Counted from the stretch's first letter, positions 28,402 to 39,724 are shown. The stretch is DNA of 64,000 nucleotides from Pseudarthrobacter siccitolerans (GCF_001046895.1 NZ_CAQI01000042.1:1-64000), one strand, 5' to 3'. Translations and numbers: made by a program. Notes: a model not told the origin generated them from the letters alone.

Positions 28402-31080
28402 ATGAAGTCGCAGGAGATCACAAAGCGCTGGGTGGACTTTTTTGTCAGCAAGGGCCACACGGCGGTTCCCTCCGCATCGCTGGTCTCCAGCGACCCCTCG
28501 CTGCTGTTCACGGTTGCCGGCATGGTTCCGTTCATTCCCTACCTCACGGCCCGCGAGGTGCCGCCCTACTCCCGCGCCACCAGCGTGCAGAAATGCATCC
28601 GCACCGGCGACATCGAGGAAGTGGGCAAGACTGCCCGGCACGGCACCTTCTTCCAGATGTGCGGCAACTTCTCCTTCGGCGACTACTTCAAGGAAGACGC
28701 CATCAAGTTCGCCTGGGAACTGCTCACCACGAGCGTTGACGACGGCGGCTACGGCCTTGCGCCCGAACTGCTGTGGGTGACGGTCTACGAAGAGGACGAC
28801 GAAGCCAAGGACCTGTGGCTGAAGAACACCGGTGTCCCGGCTGAGCGCATCCAGAAGATGGGGAAGTCGGACAATTACTGGCACACGGGCCAGCCCGGAC
28901 CGGCCGGCCCCTGCTCCGAGATCTACTATGACCGCGGTCCCGCCTACGGTGTTGAGGGCGGTCCGCTGGCGGACGAGACCCGCTACATCGAGATCTGGAA
29001 CCTCGTGTTTATGCAGTACCAGATCGAAAACGTCCGTTCCAAGGAGGACTTCGATGTGGTGGGCGAACTGCCCAAGCGCAACATCGACACCGGCCTGGGC
29101 ATGGAGCGCCTGGCCATGATCCTGCAGGGCGTCGAGAACATGTACGAGACCGACCAGGTCCGTCCTGTCATTGACAAGGCCGCTGAACTTTCCGGCAGGG
29201 AATACACCTCCGCCGAGACCCCTGACGACCCCCACCACACGGACGACGTCCGCATGCGCGTGGTGGCCGACCACATCCGCTCCGCCCTGATGCTCATCTC
29301 CGACGGCGTCACCCCCTCCAACGAAGGCCGCGGCTACGTCCTGCGCCGCCTCATCCGCCGTGCCGTGCGTTCCATGCGGCTCCTCGGCGTCGAGCAGGCA
29401 TGCCTGCCGGAACTGTTGCCCGCCTCCCGGGACGCCATGAAGGGCGTCTACCCCGTGGTGGACACCGACTTCGCCCGGATCAGCCGGATTGCCTACGCCG
29501 AGGAAAAAGCGTTCCTGCGCACCATCGCCTCCGGCACGGCACGCCTGGAAGACGCCGTCAAGGTGTCCAAGGCCGCCAACAAGCCGCTGTCCGGCGAGGA
29601 CGCCTTCACCCTGCACGACACCTACGGCTTCCCCATCGACCTCACGCTCGAGATGGCTGAGGAAGCGGGCCTGAAGGTTGACGAAGCCGCCTTCCGCAGC
29701 CTCATGCAGGAGCAGCGCCAGCGCGCCCAGGCCGACGCCAAGGGCAAGAAGGGCGGCCATGCCGACCTCAGCGTGTTCCAGGAGCTGCTTGGCCAGGGCG
29801 AGACAGTCTTCACCGGATACACCGAGCTCGACGGCGAATCCCGCGTCCGCGGCATCCTCACCGGAGGCCGGCCGGTACAGCAGGCCGCCACCGGCGACGA
29901 GATCGAGCTGGTGCTCGCCGAAACCCCGTTCTATGCGGAAGCCGGCGGCCAGGCGGCCGATACCGGCCTGATTACCGGCGACGGGTTCGTCGTCGAGGTC
30001 CTCGATGTCCAGCGCCCGCTCAAAGGCCTCAGCGTGCACAAGGCGATCGTCCGCGAGGGCGAGATCGGCGCAGACTCCCTGGTCCGCGCCGCCGTGGACC
30101 GTGAACGCCGCCACGCGGCCGAGCAGGCACACACGGGCACGCACATCGTCCACGCTGCGCTGCACCAGATCCTCGGGCCGGAAGCCACCCAGCGCGGGTC
30201 CTTCAACAAGGCAGGCTACCTGCGCTTCGACTTCGCCTGGGGTGAAGGGCTGAGCACCGCCACCCGTTCCGAAATCGAAGAAGTATCCAACCTTGCCATC
30301 CGGAACAACTACGCCGTCGAAACCAAGGTCATGGGCCTGGCAGAAGCCAAGGCCCTCGGGGCCATGGCCCTCTTTGGTGAGAACTACGGCAGCGAAGTGC
30401 GGGTTGTGGAGATCGACGGCGCGTGGTCCCGTGAGCTCTGCGGCGGAACGCACGTGTCCAACACCTCACTGATCGGCAGCCTTTCGCTGCTGGGCGAACA
30501 GTCGGTCGGGTCAGGAAACCGCCGCGTGGAGGCCTTCGTGGGCATGGACGCCTTCCGCCACCTCGCCGCCGAACGCGCCCTCGTGACGGAACTGACGGAC
30601 ATGCTCAAGGTCCCGTCCGGCCAGCTGGCCGACAGGATCGCCACCACGCTTGCCAAGCTCAAGGCCACGGAGAAGGAGCTGGACCGCCTCCGCAAGGAAC
30701 AGCTGGCTGCTTCGGCCGCGCAGCTCGTGAACAGCGCCAAGGATGCCTCGGGCGTCAGTGTCATTGCCCACGATGCCGGCCAGGTCAGCGGCGCGGACGA
30801 CCTCCGCGGACTCGCACTGGACCTCCGGAACCGCCTGGGTTCGGCTGCTGCAACCGTGGCTGTGGCCGGTGTTGCCAACGACCGTCCCATGATCCTGGTG
30901 GCCACCAATGAGGCCGCGCGGGAGGCCGGGGTCAAGGCAGGCGCGCTGGTCCGGGTTGCCGCGGGCATCCTCGGCGGCGGCGGCGGCGGCAAGGACGATG
31001 TTGCCCAGGGCGGCGGAACGGACGCTGCCAAGGTGGCCCCCGCCCTGGCAGCCGTTGTGGACGCCATCGCGCGGCGATAA
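28402..31080 (+). CDS. alaS: Alanyl-tRNA synthetase
   Basis: Class II synthetase charging tRNA-Ala, with editing of mischarged Ser and Gly. 892 residues: catalytic core (1-260; FFQMCGNFSFGDYFK, then GPAGPCSEIYYD), tRNA recognition region, editing domain with zinc ligands H577-x3-H581 (HTGTH) and C680-x3-H684 (CGGTH), and a C-terminal domain ending with the conserved GGGGGGKDDVAQGGG. ATG 28402 is the family start; the frame is open 72 bp upstream. AGAAGGG lies about 14 nt before it. ruvX follows after 8 bp. Confidence 0.97.
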   Translation: MKSQEITKRWVDFFVSKGHTAVPSASLVSSDPSLLFTVAGMVPFIPYLTAREVPPYSRATSVQKCIRTGDIEEVGKTARHGTFFQMCGNFSFGDYFKEDAIKFAWELLTTSVDDGGYGLAPELLWVTVYEEDDEAKDLWLKNTGVPAERIQKMGKSDNYWHTGQPGPAGPCSEIYYDRGPAYGVEGGPLADETRYIEIWNLVFMQYQIENVRSKEDFDVVGELPKRNIDTGLGMERLAMILQGVENMYETDQVRPVIDKAAELSGREYTSAETPDDPHHTDDVRMRVVADHIRSALMLISDGVTPSNEGRGYVLRRLIRRAVRSMRLLGVEQACLPELLPASRDAMKGVYPVVDTDFARISRIAYAEEKAFLRTIASGTARLEDAVKVSKAANKPLSGEDAFTLHDTYGFPIDLTLEMAEEAGLKVDEAAFRSLMQEQRQRAQADAKGKKGGHADLSVFQELLGQGETVFTGYTELDGESRVRGILTGGRPVQQAATGDEIELVLAETPFYAEAGGQAADTGLITGDGFVVEVLDVQRPLKGLSVHKAIVREGEIGADSLVRAAVDRERRHAAEQAHTGTHIVHAALHQILGPEATQRGSFNKAGYLRFDFAWGEGLSTATRSEIEEVSNLAIRNNYAVETKVMGLAEAKALGAMALFGENYGSEVRVVEIDGAWSRELCGGTHVSNTSLIGSLSLLGEQSVGSGNRRVEAFVGMDAFRHLAAERALVTELTDMLKVPSGQLADRIATTLAKLKATEKELDRLRKEQLAASAAQLVNSAKDASGVSVIAHDAGQVSGADDLRGLALDLRNRLGSAAATVAVAGVANDRPMILVATNEAAREAGVKAGALVRVAAGILGGGGGGKDDVAQGGGTDAAKVAPALAAVVDAIARR

Positions 31081-31088
31081 AAGCACCC

Positions 31089-31688
31089 ATGACCAATCCA
31101 ACAGCGGCCGGCGAAAGTCCCCAGGGCGTCAAACTGGGGATCGACGTCGGCACCGTCCGGGTCGGCGTGGCCATCTGCGATCGGGATTCGATCCTGGCCA
31201 CGCCGTACAAGACCCTGGACCGGAACCCGAAGAAAAACTCCGATATCAGGGTCATCGCCAACCTGGTGCAGGAACTCGAGGCAGTACAGGTCATTGTCGG
31301 CTTGCCGCGCACCATGAAAGGTGAAGAGCACGCCGCTGCGAGGATGGCCACCGAGTACGCGGTACTGCTCGCGGCAGAGCTGGCAGCACGGTCAATGGCC
31401 GTGCCGGTCAACCTCGTGGATGAGCGGCTGAGCAGCGTGACAGCGCACCGCAACCTGCACCAAGCTGGCATGAGCAGCCGGAACCACCGTAAAGTAGTTG
31501 ATCAGGTCGCGGCGGCAGGCATCCTTCAGCACGCCCTCGACATGCAAAAAGCCAGGGGAGCGGATGTAGGCCGACGCGTCACCGCGCCCTCCCCTTCCGT
31601 GGACCTGGGGGTCAACGATGCGGATGAGTCTGTCCGCACCGCCCCGGAGGTCACGGACCGATCTTCAGATAATGGAAGGCAACTGTGA
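31089..31688 (+). CDS. ruvX: Holliday-junction-resolvase-like protein RuvX (YqgF)
   Basis: RNase H-like fold protein of the YqgF/RuvX family, implicated in 16S rRNA 5' processing and possibly in junction resolution. 199 residues: LGIDVGTVRVGVA near 17-29, VGLPRTMKGEE near 75, and VDERLSSVTAHR near 115, which hold the conserved acidic residues. The last 50 residues (from ARGADVG) are a non-conserved polar tail. The stop overlaps the mltG GTG by 4 bp (GTGA). The alaS-ruvX-mltG-aroE order is conserved in actinobacteria. Confidence 0.93.
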   Translation: MTNPTAAGESPQGVKLGIDVGTVRVGVAICDRDSILATPYKTLDRNPKKNSDIRVIANLVQELEAVQVIVGLPRTMKGEEHAAARMATEYAVLLAAELAARSMAVPVNLVDERLSSVTAHRNLHQAGMSSRNHRKVVDQVAAAGILQHALDMQKARGADVGRRVTAPSPSVDLGVNDADESVRTAPEVTDRSSDNGRQL

Positions 31689-33409
31689 GTCCTGCCAACA
31701 TTGACGACGCTTCCGGCCCCTTCGACGCCGGGGCAGCGAGGCCGCTGACCCGCAAGGAACTCCGGGCACGCGAGAAGACCCACACCGGGCTCCAGGGCAC
31801 GGTGCCCGAGCAGGCGTACGAAACAGGGCACGACGTGCCTCCCGTGCCTGTGGATCCGCCCGCCGTGCCGGCGCCCGCAGAGCCACCTGCCGCTGCAGTT
31901 CAGGTTGCTGAAGAGCAGCCCGTTCCGGCCGCTCCCGCGACCCCGCCGTCCATCCAGGATGCCCACCAGGATCAGCCGCACCACGATGCCGTCCCCGTGG
32001 CGCACCCCGCTCCGCAGCCCGTCGTCCACCAGGACGCCACCAACGGGTCGGATGCCCCCGCAACGGAGATTCACCACGTCGTTCACCAGGACGACGTCCA
32101 TACTTCCTATGAGCCCGCCCTGGCCGGCCACCAGCACGCAGCGGACGGGCAGCACGACGGCGGCCCCCACTATGCGGACGGGCACTACCAGGAAGGCGTC
32201 CACCATGATGAGGTTCTTCATCCCGAAGGCCACTACGAGCAAGGCCACTACGAGCAGGGGCACTATGACGATGGGCACTACGATGCCGGGCACCACGACG
32301 ACGGGCACCAGGCGTTCCTGCCCGGCCCCGCAGCCGTAGTGGCCAAGCCGTCCAAGAAGGTACGCCGCCGCCGGCGGATGCTGGCGCTGTTCCTCACGCT
32401 TGCGGTATTTGTTACCGCAGTGGCCGTCGGCGCGCAGTTCCTGAAGCCGCTGCTGGGCAATGACAAGCCCAGCGACTTCCCTGGCCCCGGATCCGGTGAG
32501 GTTGTCGTGACGGTCGAGAACGGCGAAGGTACGCGGTCGGTGGCCAGCAACCTGGAAGACCAGCGCGTGGTGGCGAACGCCGACACCTTCCTGGCGGCGT
32601 TCACCGCATCCGGCGGCATCCTGGCTCCGGGCGACTACACGTTCAAGACGGAGATGAAAAACAGCGACGCCGTGAACGTGCTGCTTGGCCAGGACAAAAC
32701 CAAGGTCATCTACTTTGCCCTCAGTGCCGGGCTCCGCATCGGCGAGTCCCTGCAGGCAATCTCGGAAGGCTCCGGAATCTCCATCCAGGACCTGAAGACC
32801 CTCAGCGACCAGCCGGCACAGTTTGGCCTGCCCGCCAGCGCCAAGAACCTGGAAGGCTTCCTGGCGCCGGGGGAGCACCGCTATCCGCTGGGCACCTCCG
32901 CCAAGGACATTCTTCAATCTCTGGTGAAAACCACCGTCGACGAGCTTGTCTCCCAGGGGATCACCGATCCCGCCAAGCAGTACGAAGCCGTTATTGTTGC
33001 CAGCATTGTCCAGGCTGAGGGCGGCCAGGCAGAGTATGGCGATGTGGCCGGCGCCATCTACAACCGGCTCAAGCCCAATGACCAGACAGGCGGGTTCCTG
33101 CAGGTGGATTCCGCAGTGACTTACGGCCTGGGCACCAAGAGCTACAACTTCACGGATGAACAGCGCCAGGACAAATCGAACCCGTACAACACCTATGCGA
33201 ACCCCGGCCTCCCCCCGGGACCCATCGGTTCTCCGGGAAAGACCGCAATCGATGCCGCCGCCAAGCCGAAGACCAACGACTACCTGTACTGGGTGACGGT
33301 CAACCTGGATACCAAGGAAACCAAGTTCTCCAAGACCCTTGCGGAGCACAATGGCTACGTGGAGCAGTACAACGCATGGTGCCAGGCCAACGCCGGCCGC
33401 TGCACATGA
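31685..33409 (+). CDS. mltG: Endolytic murein transglycosylase MltG with a His-rich cytoplasmic domain
   Basis: Membrane-bound lytic transglycosylase that cuts nascent glycan strands. 574 residues. Residues 1-225 form an unusually long cytoplasmic N-terminus: Pro/Ala-rich, then a His/Tyr/Asp-rich part (about 160-211). After a basic cluster (KKVRRRRR) comes one membrane helix (about 231-250), then a LysM-like region and the YceG/MltG catalytic domain with Glu in IVQAEGGQAEYG and YNRLKPNDQTGGFLQVD. GTG 31685 is coupled to ruvX by GTGA. The stop overlaps the aroE ATG by ATGA. The extension is much longer than in E. coli MltG (about 340 residues in all). Confidence 0.93.
   Translation: MSPANIDDASGPFDAGAARPLTRKELRAREKTHTGLQGTVPEQAYETGHDVPPVPVDPPAVPAPAEPPAAAVQVAEEQPVPAAPATPPSIQDAHQDQPHHDAVPVAHPAPQPVVHQDATNGSDAPATEIHHVVHQDDVHTSYEPALAGHQHAADGQHDGGPHYADGHYQEGVHHDEVLHPEGHYEQGHYEQGHYDDGHYDAGHHDDGHQAFLPGPAAVVAKPSKKVRRRRRMLALFLTLAVFVTAVAVGAQFLKPLLGNDKPSDFPGPGSGEVVVTVENGEGTRSVASNLEDQRVVANADTFLAAFTASGGILAPGDYTFKTEMKNSDAVNVLLGQDKTKVIYFALSAGLRIGESLQAISEGSGISIQDLKTLSDQPAQFGLPASAKNLEGFLAPGEHRYPLGTSAKDILQSLVKTTVDELVSQGITDPAKQYEAVIVASIVQAEGGQAEYGDVAGAIYNRLKPNDQTGGFLQVDSAVTYGLGTKSYNFTDEQRQDKSNPYNTYANPGLPPGPIGSPGKTAIDAAAKPKTNDYLYWVTVNLDTKETKFSKTLAEHNGYVEQYNAWCQANAGRCT
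32228..32311 (+). repeat. 15-bp tandem repeat coding for GHYxx units in mltG
   Basis: Five consecutive 15-bp units at 32228-32302 encode GHYEQ, GHYEQ, GHYDD, GHYDA and GHHDD, followed by a partial GHQ. Weaker copies precede it (PHYADGHYQEG). The first two units are nearly identical in DNA, and later ones drift at third positions. This suggests repeat expansion by slippage. Length variation between strains would be expected. Confidence 0.85.
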
Positions 33410-34266
33410 GCCTCCGGGCAGCCGTCCTGGGCCACCCGATCAGCCACTCCAAATCGCCGGCGCTGCACCATGCGGCGTACAGCAGCCTGGGCATCGGCAT
33501 CAGCTACACCGCCATCGACGTCACCGAGGAACTGTTGCCCTCGTTGATGCGCCAGGTCCGTGACCAGCCGGGCTGGCGCGGCCTGTCCGTCACCATGCCC
33601 CTGAAAGCGGCGATGGTGGGCGAAGTGGATGAGGTCCGTGGCGTGGCCCGGACCTTGGGCGTGGTGAACACGGTCTCCTTTGAGGAGCATGGAAGCGGCT
33701 TCCGGACCATCGGCTCCAACACGGACGTGGCTGGAATCGTGAACGCGGTCCGGCACGCAGGTGCCCGGACGCCGTCGGCCCCTGTGGTCCTTGGCGGGGG
33801 CGGAACGGCGGCGGCTGCCGTGGCGGCCCTGAAGGAACTCGGGGCCGATTCGGCGCGCATCTTCGTGCGCGACCCCGCACGCACCGCCGAGGTCCGCGGC
33901 GCGGCGGACAGCCTTGGCCTCGCCCTCGAGGTGCTGCCAATGGCAGAGGCCGCGGCACCCACGGCCGTTGCCGACGTCGTAATATCCACCCTGCCGCCGC
34001 GCGCGGCGGACGGACTGGCCGCCGAAATCGCCGCCCTGAAAACGCCCACACCCGGTGTTTTGCTGGATGTGGCCTACGATCCCTGGCCCAGCCTGATCGC
34101 TTCCGTGTGGCAGGCCGGCGGCGGCGCCGTGGTGCCCGGCCTTGAGATGTTGCTGTACCAGGCCGTGGAACAGGTGCGCCTGTTCAGCCGGCTCGAAGAG
34201 GAAGTTAACGCATCTGTCATAGATGTGATGTGTGACGCAGTCGGCCTACCCCGACGGGCGTTGTGA
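33406..34266 (+). CDS. aroE: Shikimate dehydrogenase
   Basis: NADP-dependent reduction of 3-dehydroshikimate to shikimate. 286 residues: an N-terminal substrate domain with [17 protein letters not shown] (Ser/Thr shikimate contacts), SVTMPLK containing the catalytic Lys (about 65), NTVSF and SNTDVAG, then a Rossmann domain with [10 protein letters not shown] near 126-135 and [14 protein letters not shown] sequence. The C-terminal [17 protein letters not shown] is typical. ATG 33406 overlaps the mltG stop by 4 bp (ATGA). aroC starts 26 bp after its stop. Confidence 0.95.
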   Translation: MSLRAAVLGHPISHSKSPALHHAAYSSLGIGISYTAIDVTEELLPSLMRQVRDQPGWRGLSVTMPLKAAMVGEVDEVRGVARTLGVVNTVSFEEHGSGFRTIGSNTDVAGIVNAVRHAGARTPSAPVVLGGGGTAAAAVAALKELGADSARIFVRDPARTAEVRGAADSLGLALEVLPMAEAAAPTAVADVVISTLPPRAADGLAAEIAALKTPTPGVLLDVAYDPWPSLIASVWQAGGGAVVPGLEMLLYQAVEQVRLFSRLEEEVNASVIDVMCDAVGLPRRAL

Positions 34267-34292
34267 CCGCCATACGTGGCAGGATGGAAAAT

Positions 34293-35492
34293 ATGTTGCG
34301 TTGGTTGACTGCCGGTGAATCCCATGGTCCGGCTCTGATGGGAATTATTGAAGGCGTCCCCGCCGGTGTGGAAATCACCAGCGGGCACATCGCCGATTCA
34401 CTGGCCCGCCGGCGCCTGGGCTACGGACGCGGCGCACGGATGAAGTTCGAACAGGATGCCGTGACCATCCTGGGCGGCGTACGGCACGGAATCACCCAGG
34501 GCGGTCCTGTCGCCATCCAGGTGGGCAACACCGAATGGCCCAAATGGGAACAGATCATGGCATCGGACCCCGTTGATCCCGAGCTGCTCGCGGACCAGGC
34601 CCGCAACGCTCCCCTGACGCGTCCGCGTCCCGGCCACGCCGACTTCACCGGAATGCAGAAATACGGCTTCGACGAGGCCCGCCCCGTCCTGGAACGCGCC
34701 AGTGCCCGTGAGACGGCCACCCGCGTGGCCCTGGGCACCGTCGCCGCGCAGTTCCTCAAGCACCTCGGCATTGAACTCGTCAGCCACACCGTCTCCATTG
34801 CCAGTGTCACGGTCCCGGAAGGACGGTCGCTGCCGGTACCGGCAGATGTGCTGGCACTGGATGCAGACCCGCTGCGCTGCTTCGACCGCGAAACCTCCGA
34901 CGCCATGGTGGCGGAGGTGGACGCCGCCCACAAGGAAGGCGAAACCCTGGGCGGCGTTGTTGAAGTCCTCGCCTACGGACTCCCGCCCGGACTGGGCAGC
35001 TACGTCCACTGGGACCGCCGGCTTGACGGCAGGCTTGCCGCTGCCCTGATGGGTATCCAGGCGATCAAGGGCGTGGAAGTGGGCGACGGCTTCCTCACCG
35101 CCGCACGCCGCGGCTCCGCCGCCCACGACGAAATCGTCAAGGACTCCGACGGCCGGATCACCCGCACCAGCAACCGGGCCGGCGGCATCGAGGGCGGCAT
35201 GAGCATCGGTGACGTGCTTCGCGTCCGTGCCGCCATGAAGCCCATCGCCACGGTACCCCGCGCCCTGAAGACCATCGACGTCAGCACCGGCGAACCCGCC
35301 AAGGCCCACCACCAGCGCTCCGACGTCTGTGCCGTGCCGGCCGCCGGCGTTGTTGCTGAAGCCATGGTGGCGCTGGTCCTGGCTGAAGCTGTCACCGAAA
35401 AGTTCGGCGGCGACTCCGTGGCGGAAACCGCACGGAACATCAAGGGTTACCTGGACAACATTCCGGCGTCCCTGGACTCGATCGGCCAGTAA
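34293..35492 (+). CDS. aroC: Chorismate synthase
   Basis: FMN-dependent anti-1,4-elimination converting 5-enolpyruvylshikimate 3-phosphate to chorismate. 399 residues with signatures [18 protein letters not shown] near 8-25, [25 protein letters not shown] near 130-143 and the C-terminal [20 protein letters not shown] 34293 is the family start, with AGGATGGAA upstream. An upstream in-frame start at 34263 overlaps aroE and lacks similarity. Nine further bases are not needed before aroK, which starts immediately after the stop. Confidence 0.96.
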   Translation: MLRWLTAGESHGPALMGIIEGVPAGVEITSGHIADSLARRRLGYGRGARMKFEQDAVTILGGVRHGITQGGPVAIQVGNTEWPKWEQIMASDPVDPELLADQARNAPLTRPRPGHADFTGMQKYGFDEARPVLERASARETATRVALGTVAAQFLKHLGIELVSHTVSIASVTVPEGRSLPVPADVLALDADPLRCFDRETSDAMVAEVDAAHKEGETLGGVVEVLAYGLPPGLGSYVHWDRRLDGRLAAALMGIQAIKGVEVGDGFLTAARRGSAAHDEIVKDSDGRITRTSNRAGGIEGGMSIGDVLRVRAAMKPIATVPRALKTIDVSTGEPAKAHHQRSDVCAVPAAGVVAEAMVALVLAEAVTEKFGGDSVAETARNIKGYLDNIPASLDSIGQ

Positions 35493-37146
<1,654 letters not shown>

Positions 37147-37147
<1 letters not shown>

Positions 37148-37665
37148 TGCAGGGCGACATGGAAGGTACAGCAGACTGGCCGGAAGCCGGGTTCCCTGGC
37201 ATCCGAATCAACCCGGAGACCCTGCTGCCCGAAATCGTGAACGAGGACGCCTGCCGGGAAGCCCTGGCCGTCTCCACCGACCCGGCTGACCACATCTTTG
37301 TGCTGCTGGTGGAAGGCCATGCCGCCGAGGCTGCCGAACTGCTGGCCGAGGCCCGGTTCAAGGATCCGGAGTCCTTCCGGCTGCGCGCCTTCGAAGCCGA
37401 AGTGCTGCGGGTGTCCAACCGCATGGACCGGGCCGTGGAGCTGTTCCGGCAACTGCTCGCCGAAGTACAGGGGACGCCCCGTGAAGCGCTGGTCCTGCAG
37501 TTCCTGGGCAAAACCCAGTACACGGCGGGCCAGACCTCGGCGGCAGTCGAATCCTTTGCCCGCGCCCTGGATCTGCGGGTGGCCGAATCGGCAGATGCCG
37601 CCCTGATCTACTCCTCCACCGTGGCGCTCCAGCGCGCCCGGGACGTGCTGGAACTGGCCTGCTGA
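37147..37665 (+). CDS. TPR-like protein of unknown function
   Basis: 172 residues. About 60-165 form helical repeats resembling tetratricopeptide units, for example AELLAEARFKDPESFRLRAF and GKTQYTAGQTSAAVESFARALDL, the last with the classical A-x3-F-x-A-L pattern. There is no signal peptide or membrane segment. ATG 37147 shares one base with the aroB stop (TGATG), so it is translationally coupled to the shikimate operon. TPR proteins act as protein-protein adaptors; no partner can be named. Confidence 0.78.
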
Positions 37666-37720
37666 CGCCGGACTGCGCACCTACCGGGACGACGCACCGG
37701 GGGCACCCCAGATTTACCGG

Positions 37721-37726
37721 TAGAAT
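37721..37726 (+). promoter_or_regulatory. Putative -10 element for efp-nusB
   Basis: TAGAAT matches the TATAAT consensus at 5 of 6 positions and lies 120 bp before the efp start, in the 180-bp gap after the TPR gene. A T-rich stretch follows (37739-37757). No obvious -35 is found 16-18 bp upstream. A perfect TTGACA at 37756-37761 lacks a matching -10. Confidence 0.45.
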
Positions 37727-37845
37727 GGTATTTGAATTTTTTCGAACTCCGATTTTTGACAAAGACGAGCTGGCACGCCGCCTGGCCTGCCGCCCGGCAT
37801 ACAGCGTCTGACAACGCGACCAGACAGAGAAACCAGAGGATACCA

Positions 37846-38409
37846 GTGGCAACCACTAACGACATCAAGAACGGAACGGTCCTGAAGCTTGAGGGCCAGC
37901 TCTGGAACATCATCGAATTCCAGCACGTCAAGCCGGGCAAGGGCGGCGCCTTCGTACGGACGAAGATGCGCAACGTGATGTCCGGCAAGGTCGTGGACAA
38001 GACGTTCAACGCCGGACTCAAGATCGAAACCGCCACCGTGGACCGCCGTGACTACCAGTACCTGTACCAGGACGGCGCGGACTTCGTGTTTATGGACACC
38101 TCCGACTACGACCAGATCACGGTCTCCGGTGCCACTGTTGGCGACGCCACGAACTTCATGCTCGAGAACCAGATGGTTAACATCGCCATCCACGAAGGCA
38201 CCCCGCTGTACATCGAACTGCCGCCGAGCGTCGTCCTCGAAATCACCTACACCGAGCCGGGCCTGCAGGGTGACCGCTCCTCCGCCGGCACCAAGCCCGC
38301 AACCCTGGAAACCGGCTACGAGATCCAGGTCCCGCTGTTCATCGAGAACAACACCAAGGTGAAGGTGGACACCCGCGATGGCAGCTACCTTGGCCGGGTC
38401 ACCGAGTAG
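37846..38409 (+). CDS. efp: Translation elongation factor P
   Basis: Binds between the P and E sites and speeds peptide-bond formation at polyproline stretches. 187 residues in three OB-like domains. The tip loop [10 protein letters not shown] carries the usual modification-site position as Lys32. The C-terminal signature [30 protein letters not shown] is present. GTG 37846 with AGAGGA 6 nt upstream. The frame is open 114 bp further upstream without family similarity. The stop TAG shares one base with the nusB GTG. Confidence 0.97.
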   Translation: MATTNDIKNGTVLKLEGQLWNIIEFQHVKPGKGGAFVRTKMRNVMSGKVVDKTFNAGLKIETATVDRRDYQYLYQDGADFVFMDTSDYDQITVSGATVGDATNFMLENQMVNIAIHEGTPLYIELPPSVVLEITYTEPGLQGDRSSAGTKPATLETGYEIQVPLFIENNTKVKVDTRDGSYLGRVTE

Positions 38410-38819
38410 TGAGCGCCCGCGGTAAAGCCCGTAACAGGGCCCTGGATGTACTCTTCGAAGCCGAGCAGCGTTCGGTTTCGGCTTTCGACGTGCTCCGGGC
38501 ACGCCGGGAGAAGACTGACCAGATCATCAACCCCTACACCCTCGAGATCGTCGAAGGCGTGCTCTCCCAGCAGACCGCCATCGACGAATTCCTCGAAACC
38601 TATTCGCAGGGCTGGAGCCTTGAGCGTATGCCGTCGGTTGACCGCATCATCCTCCGCATCGGCACCTGGGAGCTCCTCTACAACGACGACGTCCCGGACG
38701 GCGTGGCGGTAAGTGAAGCAGTGGCGCTGGCCAAGACGCTCTCCACCGACGAGTCGCCGCAGTTCATCAACGGCCTCCTTGGCCGCCTGCAGCAGCTGAA
38801 GCCCTCCCTGCTGGCATAA
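38409..38819 (+). CDS. nusB: Transcription antitermination factor NusB
   Basis: RNA-binding partner of NusE (S10) in rRNA antitermination. 136 residues, all-helical: KARNRALDVLFEAEQR at the N-terminus (Arg-rich RNA-binding helix), DRIILRIGTWELLY near 78-91, VAVSEAVALAKTLSTDESPQFINGLLG near 98-124. GTG start one base into the efp stop, so the two are coupled. In related genomes nusB is commonly followed by pyrR. Here a 6.6-kb catabolic island and a PrsW gene intervene. Confidence 0.96.
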   Translation: MSARGKARNRALDVLFEAEQRSVSAFDVLRARREKTDQIINPYTLEIVEGVLSQQTAIDEFLETYSQGWSLERMPSVDRIILRIGTWELLYNDDVPDGVAVSEAVALAKTLSTDESPQFINGLLGRLQQLKPSLLA

Positions 38820-38832
38820 TCGCAGGACGTCA

Positions 38833-38882
38833 GACACCAAAGAGCCCCGGCCAGGTCACCCTGGCCGGGGCTCTTTGGTGTC
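38833..38882. terminator. Transcription terminator after nusB (23-bp perfect stem)
   Basis: Arms 38833-38855 and 38860-38882 pair perfectly over 23 bp around the loop TCAC. It begins GACACCAAAGAG and ends CTCTTTGGTGTC, followed by CCCCCTTTG. It lies 13 bp after the stop and closes the shikimate-efp-nusB block before the regulator of the next cluster. Confidence 0.9.
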
Positions 38883-38919
38883 CCCCTTTGTGACGCCACC
38901 GCCGCGGGTCCGAGGCAGC

Positions 38920-38932
38920 CCTATAGGATTTA
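38920..38932 (+). promoter_or_regulatory. Operator of the GntR regulator (copy 1, own promoter)
   Basis: CCTATAGGATTTA lies 3 bp before the gntR-type start codon. The same 13 bp occur inverted at 39747-39759. Within it, TAGGAT (38924-38929) fits TANNNT and is followed by exactly six bases before the ATG, so it may be the -10 of a leaderless message. A protein bound here would block its own transcription. Confidence 0.6.
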
Positions 38933-38935
38933 TCC

Positions 38936-39652
38936 ATGCAGAATGCCTTGGACAGCACCGATGCGGTGCCTCCTGCCCGCCGTTCCGGACGCGCAGTCAG
39001 CCGCCAGGTGCTTGCCGACCACGTCTATACCGAACTCCTGACGTCCCTCATGGACGGCCGGCTGGCCCCGGGATCTGCAGTGAGCATCGACGGAACTGCC
39101 CGGGATCTTGATGTTTCCCCGACTCCGGTCCGCGAAGCGCTTGCCCGGCTGGAGCACACCGGGATGGTGCGCCGGGTTGCCCTGAAGGGCTACCGGGTGG
39201 CCCCGGTCTTCACTCAAGAGGATTTTGCCGAGTTGATGGAAGCCCGGCTGGCCATCGAACCCGTCAACGCGCGGCTCGCATGTGAACGCATGGACCAGAG
39301 GGGCATGGCGGAGTTGAAGCAAGCAGTGGAGGACCTGAAGTCCGCTCCCCGCGGTCCTTCCTTCGCCGAGTTCAAGGAGTACCTTGAGGCCGACGAGCGG
39401 TTTCACCAGCTGATCGCGCGGCAGACCGGTAACCAGTTCATGGAGGCCGCCTACTCGGCGCTCGGTGGCCAGATCCAGCGGTTCCGGCTTTTCGGGGGAG
39501 TAGGCATCACCGACGCCGAATGCGCCATCGCTGAGCACCAGGCTGTCCTGGACGCCTTCTCGACCAATGAGCCCGGGAAAGCGGAGGCGGCCATGGCTGC
39601 CCACATCCAGCAGGTCCGGTCACGGGCGATTGCTGCTGCCCCCGAAAGCTAG
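38936..39652 (+). CDS. GntR-family transcriptional regulator (FadR/FCD subfamily)
   Basis: 238 residues. The N-terminal winged helix (about 22-85) contains DLDVSPTPVREALARLEHTGMV, the GntR recognition-helix signature. The C-terminal FCD effector domain (about 95-230) carries the metal-ligand pattern ending in HQAVLDAF and AAMAAHI. Likely controls the adjacent catabolic genes and itself, judging from the shared 13-bp site. The start is ATG 38936, with the sole nearby SD-like bases (AGGA) inside the operator, so leaderless translation is plausible. A sugar-derived phosphate would be a reasonable effector, but that is inference. Confidence 0.9.
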   Translation: MQNALDSTDAVPPARRSGRAVSRQVLADHVYTELLTSLMDGRLAPGSAVSIDGTARDLDVSPTPVREALARLEHTGMVRRVALKGYRVAPVFTQEDFAELMEARLAIEPVNARLACERMDQRGMAELKQAVEDLKSAPRGPSFAEFKEYLEADERFHQLIARQTGNQFMEAAYSALGGQIQRFRLFGGVGITDAECAIAEHQAVLDAFSTNEPGKAEAAMAAHIQQVRSRAIAAAPES

Positions 39653-39724
39653 TCCCGCCCCGGGCGCAGACGACTGAAGCCCCGGTAGCCTCCTCCCGCC
39701 CCGACGCCTTCCCCGAGTGTGACC

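Noticed and set aside
28156..30453. A 765-codon open frame on the minus strand opposite alaS
   Set aside because: It mirrors the GC-rich third positions of alaS, has no recognisable domain and no independent start context. alaS is complete on the other strand.
32228..32311. Short tandem repeats as a possible CRISPR or minisatellite
   Set aside because: The repeats are contiguous, in frame with mltG, and have no spacers. They are a coding repeat.
31526..33349. A 607-codon minus-strand frame opposite mltG
   Set aside because: Shadow of mltG. Its Val/Gly-rich sequence reflects the complement of the His/Asp repeats.
37756..37761. Perfect TTGACA -35 in the efp leader
   Set aside because: No -10-like hexamer lies 15-19 bp downstream. 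The TAGAAT further upstream is a better promoter candidate.
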